This document shows, one piece after another, positions 60,893 to 64,000 of a DNA stretch of 64,000 nt. The position numbers and the translations under genes are program-made. Every line of letters starts with the position of its first letter. Position 1 is the first letter of the stretch. Location of the stretch: the NCBI GenBank assembly GCA_900469345.1, contig UBWZ01000013.1, positions 124,001-188,000 on the forward strand, given 5' to 3'. A model generated the notes under the pieces. It worked only from the letters and a program-made list of their open reading frames with translations. It was not told the origin of the DNA and ran no database searches. The stretch comes from Hyphomicrobiales bacterium (GTDB taxonomy: Bacteria; Pseudomonadota; Alphaproteobacteria; Rhizobiales; Rhizobiaceae).

Positions 60893-61138
60893 ATGCGTCA
60901 CTTCCTTGAAACGACATTTGGGCCTGTCGAACTGGAAATCATCGAAACGGTATTGGACGAGTGGCAGAGGGAGAACGATATTGCCAAGGACAGCCCGGAC
61001 CTCGGTCTGGCAGCAGCCGTGATGATCAACATCTTCCGCGAGGGCAACGACACGGTGCCCCAGCTCCGCTCGGCGGTTCACAAGCACAAGGCGCTCTCCG
61101 AGCTTGCCATGATGAGCGGCACCCCGCGAAAGCATTGA
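60893..61138 (+). CDS. Small conserved-looking protein of unknown function
   Basis: This 81-residue protein is mostly helical, acidic in its first half, with VELEIIETVLDEWQRENDI and LGLAAAVMINIFREGNDTVPQL. The N-terminal half looks like an amphipathic helix pair. There is no signal peptide, membrane segment or known motif. AGGAG lies 11 bases before ATG 60893, a slightly long spacing. It sits alone between the ROK gene and the cytochrome c gene, on the same strand. Codon use looks like its neighbours. I do not recognise the family. Confidence 0.65.
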   Translation: MRHFLETTFGPVELEIIETVLDEWQRENDIAKDSPDLGLAAAVMINIFREGNDTVPQLRSAVHKHKALSELAMMSGTPRKH

Positions 61139-61242
61139 TTCTGCTGGGCGGTACCGCACCGCGGCGCGTTTAAAAAACTTTCCATCAGCTGGAACTTGCA
61201 GAGCCTGCGTCGGTTCTGCCGTAGGCAATGGGAGGGTTTTGA

Positions 61243-62646
61243 ATGCGGATGGTGCGATACCTGGCGAGTGCCGTCGGCGTCGTCATGATTGTGATGCTTG
61301 CCGGCATTGCCTATGCGTGGCGCTCTCAGATTTCTCCCGTCGATGTGCCTCCTGCCTCCTCCTTCGACGCGGCGACGATAGCGCGTGGCGCGTCGCTTGC
61401 CGCGGTCGGCAATTGCAGTGTCTGCCACACGAAGGCAGGCGGTGAGGTATTTGCCGGCGGCCTGGCGCTCCCCACCCCGTTCGGAACAATCTACGCGACC
61501 AATATCACGCCCGATCCGGAGACTGGCATCGGGCGCTGGTCCGAGCAGGCGTTTGCTCGCGCCATGCGCGAGGGCGTCGACCGTGAAGGTCGCCATCTCT
61601 ATCCGGCCTTCCCTTACGATCACTTCACGAAGGTGACCGACGAGGACAACCGTGCTCTCTACGCCTACATGATGACCCGCAAGCCGGTCCGTTCGGAGAC
61701 GCCGCCGAATGAACTGCCGTTCCCGATCAACGTGCGCATGGTGCTTGCCGGCTGGAAGCTGCTGTTCTTCAAGCCGGGCGTCTACCAGCCCGACAGCACG
61801 AAATCGGCAGAATGGAATCGTGGTGCTTATCTGGCCGAAGGTCTCGGCCATTGCGGCGCCTGCCATACGCCGCGCAATCTCATGGGCGCCGAAAAGACGG
61901 ATCAGCTTTATGCAGGCGGCGAGGCGGAGGGCTGGAATGCCTATGCGCTGAACGCGGCGTCGCCGGCACCTGTGCCTTGGACTGTCGATAGCCTCACCCG
62001 CTACCTGTCGAACGGCTATGAGGAGCAGCACGGCGTCGCCCGCGGGCCCATGGCACCGGTAACGGCCAATATGGGCTCCGCTGCCCCCGGCGATGCAAAA
62101 GCGATCGCGACCTACATTGCGTCGGTCATGGGCGAACCGTCGGTCGAGCGAAAGGCGCGTGGCGAGGGCGTGTCTAAGTCGCCGGCGGCGCAAAGCCCGG
62201 GCGTATTGGTTCAGGCGGCGGGATCCCAAAGTCTGCCGGTCACCGTTGACCCGAAGGACCCGGGTGCTGCGATCTATGCGGCCGCCTGTTCCAGCTGCCA
62301 CGACGCCGGTCGGCCGGTGCCTTACGGTGGCCTGCCGCTCAGGCTGAGTTCGGCCACCCATGGCCCGACGCCGATGAACCCGATCAACGTCATCCTCTAT
62401 GGCCTGCCGGCGCCGGAAGGCGAGCGCGGCCCGATCATGCCCGGCTTTGCCGGAACGCTGACCGATCGACAGGTCGCGGACCTTCTCGCCTACATGCGCA
62501 AGACCTTCAGCGACCAGCCGGCGTGGAAGGACATCGAGCCTCTTGTCGCCGACATCCGCGCCGGCGCCAAGGACACGGAATTGCACTCCCTCGGCAGCGA
62601 TGGCAACGCGCCCGCCAATCCAACGAAGCGAGAGACCTCATGGTAG
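61243..62646 (+). CDS. Triheme cytochrome c, electron-accepting subunit of a molybdopterin dehydrogenase
   Basis: The protein has 467 residues. An uncleaved N-terminal membrane segment (LASAVGVVMIVMLAGIAYAW) anchors a periplasmic part with three CxxCH heme sites: CSVCH, CGACH and CSSCH. TNITPDPETGIGRWSEQAFARAMREGVDREG (in parts), PPNELPFPINVRM and GPIMPGFAGTLTDRQVADLLAYMR are typical of the cytochrome subunits of membrane alcohol, aldehyde and gluconate dehydrogenases. It overlaps the 2Fe-2S subunit gene by seven bases, so electrons likely pass from the molybdopterin enzyme to this cytochrome and on to quinone. GGGAGGG eight bases before ATG 61243 fits. Confidence 0.93.
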   Translation: MRMVRYLASAVGVVMIVMLAGIAYAWRSQISPVDVPPASSFDAATIARGASLAAVGNCSVCHTKAGGEVFAGGLALPTPFGTIYATNITPDPETGIGRWSEQAFARAMREGVDREGRHLYPAFPYDHFTKVTDEDNRALYAYMMTRKPVRSETPPNELPFPINVRMVLAGWKLLFFKPGVYQPDSTKSAEWNRGAYLAEGLGHCGACHTPRNLMGAEKTDQLYAGGEAEGWNAYALNAASPAPVPWTVDSLTRYLSNGYEEQHGVARGPMAPVTANMGSAAPGDAKAIATYIASVMGEPSVERKARGEGVSKSPAAQSPGVLVQAAGSQSLPVTVDPKDPGAAIYAAACSSCHDAGRPVPYGGLPLRLSSATHGPTPMNPINVILYGLPAPEGERGPIMPGFAGTLTDRQVADLLAYMRKTFSDQPAWKDIEPLVADIRAGAKDTELHSLGSDGNAPANPTKRETSW

Positions 62647-63131
62647 CCCTCACCGTCAACGGAAAGACCCACCAGGTCGACGTCGATCCCGATACGCCGC
62701 TTCTCTACGTCCTGCGTGGCGAGCTCGAGTTGAACGCGGCGAAGTATGGTTGCGGCCTGGGACAATGCGGAGCCTGCACGGTTCTGGTGGACGGTGAGCC
62801 GGTCTTCTCCTGCGTCACGCCGGTCCTCGTTCTCGAAGGCCGAAAGGTGACGACCGTCGAGGGACTGGGAACCCTTGAGGCGCCCGGCCCTCTCCAGCAG
62901 GCCTTCATCGAGGAACAGGCAGCGCAGTGCGGCTATTGCATCGCAGGAATGATGATGCGAGCGCAGGCGCTTCTTCAGCGCAATGCTGCGGCCACGGACG
63001 AGGAGATCAAAGCTCATATGGAGCCCAATCTGTGCCGGTGCGGTACCCATATGCGGATCATGGCTGCCATCAAGCGCGCCGGGAAGCTGATGCAGACGGC
63101 CTCGGCCGCATCAACGGGGAGGACCGGCTGA
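62640..63131 (+). CDS. 2Fe-2S subunit of isoquinoline 1-oxidoreductase-type molybdopterin dehydrogenase
   Basis: The protein has 163 residues. The plant-type [2Fe-2S] site is YGCGLGQCGACTVLVDGEPVFSC (in parts) and the second [2Fe-2S] site is QCGYCIAGMMMRAQ with LCRCGTHMRI. This is the xanthine-oxidase small-subunit layout. It has no signal peptide and is probably co-exported with the Tat-carrying large subunit. ATG 62640 overlaps the cytochrome stop. The C-terminal ASAASTGRTG tail is low complexity. It overlaps the large subunit by one base (TGATG). Confidence 0.94.
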   Translation: MVALTVNGKTHQVDVDPDTPLLYVLRGELELNAAKYGCGLGQCGACTVLVDGEPVFSCVTPVLVLEGRKVTTVEGLGTLEAPGPLQQAFIEEQAAQCGYCIAGMMMRAQALLQRNAAATDEEIKAHMEPNLCRCGTHMRIMAAIKRAGKLMQTASAASTGRTG

Positions 63132-64000
63132 TGGAACGCGTGACCCTCGCCGACCTCAACAGACGATCGGTTCTTTTTGGAACCGGCGCATTGGTCCTGG
63201 CCTTCACACTCAAGCCTGCGCTGGCCCAGACCAAGAGTCCTGGGGACGAGACCCAGAATTTCCAGGCGGTGGCACAGCCGGCTCCAGAGCTGCCGGGCAG
63301 CCTGAAGACCAATCCCAACCTCGAATCCTGGCTCCGTGTCGAAGCGTCCGGCAAGGCGACCATTTTCACGGGCAAGGCAGAGCTCGGCCAGGGGATCAAG
63401 ACGGCCTTGCTGCAGATCGCAGCCGAAGAGTTGAAGATACCCTTCGAGAGGCTGTCGCTGGTCGGCCCCGACACGGTGCTTTCGCCGAATGAGGGTTACA
63501 CGGCCGGCAGCCACTCCATCCAGGACAGCGGCACGGCGATCCGTCACGCGGCGGCCCAGGCGCGGGAAATCCTGCTTGCCGAGGCGGGCAGGCGGTTATC
63601 CGTGCCGGTCGAGCAGTTACGGGCGGCTGACGGCGCAATCACCGGACCGGGTGGCGAGAAACTTGGCTACGGCGAGCTGGTTTCGGACCACCTGATCGAA
63701 GGCCGGGCCCAACCGACGTCGAAGCTCACGGCGCCCGACCAGTTTGTGGAAATGGGCAAGCCGCGCCGGCGGATCGACATTCCGGCCAAGGTTACCGGCG
63801 GGGCAGCCTATATCCAGGATATGCGGCCGGATGGCATGCTGCATGGCAGGATCGTGCGTCCGCCGAGCCCCGGGGCCCGCCTGCAGGCGGTGGACCTGTC
63901 GCAGGCAGAGACAATGCCGGGTGTCGTCAAGGTAATCCGTGACGGCAATTTTCTGGCCGTGATCGCGGACAAGGAGTGGCAGGCGATCAAGGCGATGCGT
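63131..64000 (+). CDS. Molybdopterin-binding large subunit, isoquinoline 1-oxidoreductase beta-like (partial, runs off window)
   Basis: The first 290 residues are visible; the full protein is usually 700 or more. The N-terminus LADLNRRSVLFGTGALVLAF ending KPALAQ is a Tat signal, so the cofactor-loaded complex is exported. The mature part shows ESWLRVEASGKATIFTGKAELGQGIKTAL (in parts), EGYTAGSHSIQDSGTAIRHAAAQAR, and RIDIPAKVTGGAAYIQDMRPDGMLHGRIVRPPS (in parts), typical of the IorB/aldehyde dehydrogenase large subunit. With the 2Fe-2S and cytochrome subunits it forms a periplasmic dehydrogenase for an aldehyde or N-heterocycle. Substrate unknown. Confidence 0.92.
   Translation, partial: MERVTLADLNRRSVLFGTGALVLAFTLKPALAQTKSPGDETQNFQAVAQPAPELPGSLKTNPNLESWLRVEASGKATIFTGKAELGQGIKTALLQIAAEELKIPFERLSLVGPDTVLSPNEGYTAGSHSIQDSGTAIRHAAAQAREILLAEAGRRLSVPVEQLRAADGAITGPGGEKLGYGELVSDHLIEGRAQPTSKLTAPDQFVEMGKPRRRIDIPAKVTGGAAYIQDMRPDGMLHGRIVRPPSPGARLQAVDLSQAETMPGVVKVIRDGNFLAVIADKEWQAIKAMR

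Overview
The window is high-GC DNA (about 60% or more by eye) from an alphaproteobacterium, most likely a member of the Rhizobiaceae (Rhizobium, Agrobacterium, Ensifer or Shinella type). The basis is gene content: many ABC and TRAP sugar importers, FadR-type GntR and ROK repressors, ThuA and Gfo/Idh/MocA genes, a single-domain XylG, and frequent GTG/TTG starts with 4-base stop/start overlaps. I saw no rRNA, tRNA, CRISPR, transposase, phage or replication gene. It reads as a catabolic region of a chromosome, chromid or megaplasmid; which replicon cannot be told from the sequence.

Region 1 (1-9100) is an exopolysaccharide locus. A minus-strand run (chain-length protein, GH5 glycanase, flippase, O-antigen-polymerase-like protein cut by the window edge) diverges from two glycosyltransferases. 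A CE4 deacetylase and a tandem alpha/beta-hydrolase follow on the minus strand.

Region 2 (9236-18588) is a FadR-type repressor divergent from a ribose-class ABC importer and a full non-phosphorylating L-fucose pathway: AKR dehydrogenase, lactonase, L-fuconate dehydratase, 2-keto-3-deoxy-L-fuconate dehydrogenase and FAH-family hydrolase. The products would be pyruvate and L-lactate.

Region 3 (18637-34228) holds hexonate/hexuronate modules. They are an UxaA-type dehydratase with a zinc dehydrogenase; uxuB, uxuA and an IdnD-like dehydrogenase with a TRAP importer and FadR-type regulator; and an Ldh2-family dehydrogenase divergent from a regulator, an enolase-superfamily dehydratase and a DapA-family aldolase. 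Two regulators here carry two winged-helix domains each.

Region 4 (34289-41817) is a ROK/Gfo-Idh-MocA/ThuA operon divergent from a CUT1 sugar ABC importer, resembling thuAB/thuEFGK of rhizobia.

Region 5 (42119-53452) is the least explained unit. A DUF1537 four-carbon acid-sugar kinase and FadR-type regulator face an operon of a cytoplasmic sialidase-like protein, PdxA2 and an iron alcohol dehydrogenase. These diverge from a peptide-class ABC importer followed by a DapA-family lyase. It looks like an undescribed oligosaccharide or sugar-acid pathway feeding the D-threonate/D-erythronate kinase route.

Region 6 (53503-64000) has a cytochrome P450, an L,D-transpeptidase, a xylose-type ABC importer (xylF, xylH, xylG) with a divergent ROK repressor, a small unknown protein, and a triheme cytochrome c with isoquinoline-oxidoreductase-like 2Fe-2S and molybdopterin subunits (the last cut by the window end).

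A theme across the window: each of the five solute-binding-protein genes is followed at once by a GC-rich hairpin without a U-tract, probably setting higher binding-protein mRNA levels. Several FadR-type and ROK regulators have convincing palindromic operator candidates at their divergent promoters.
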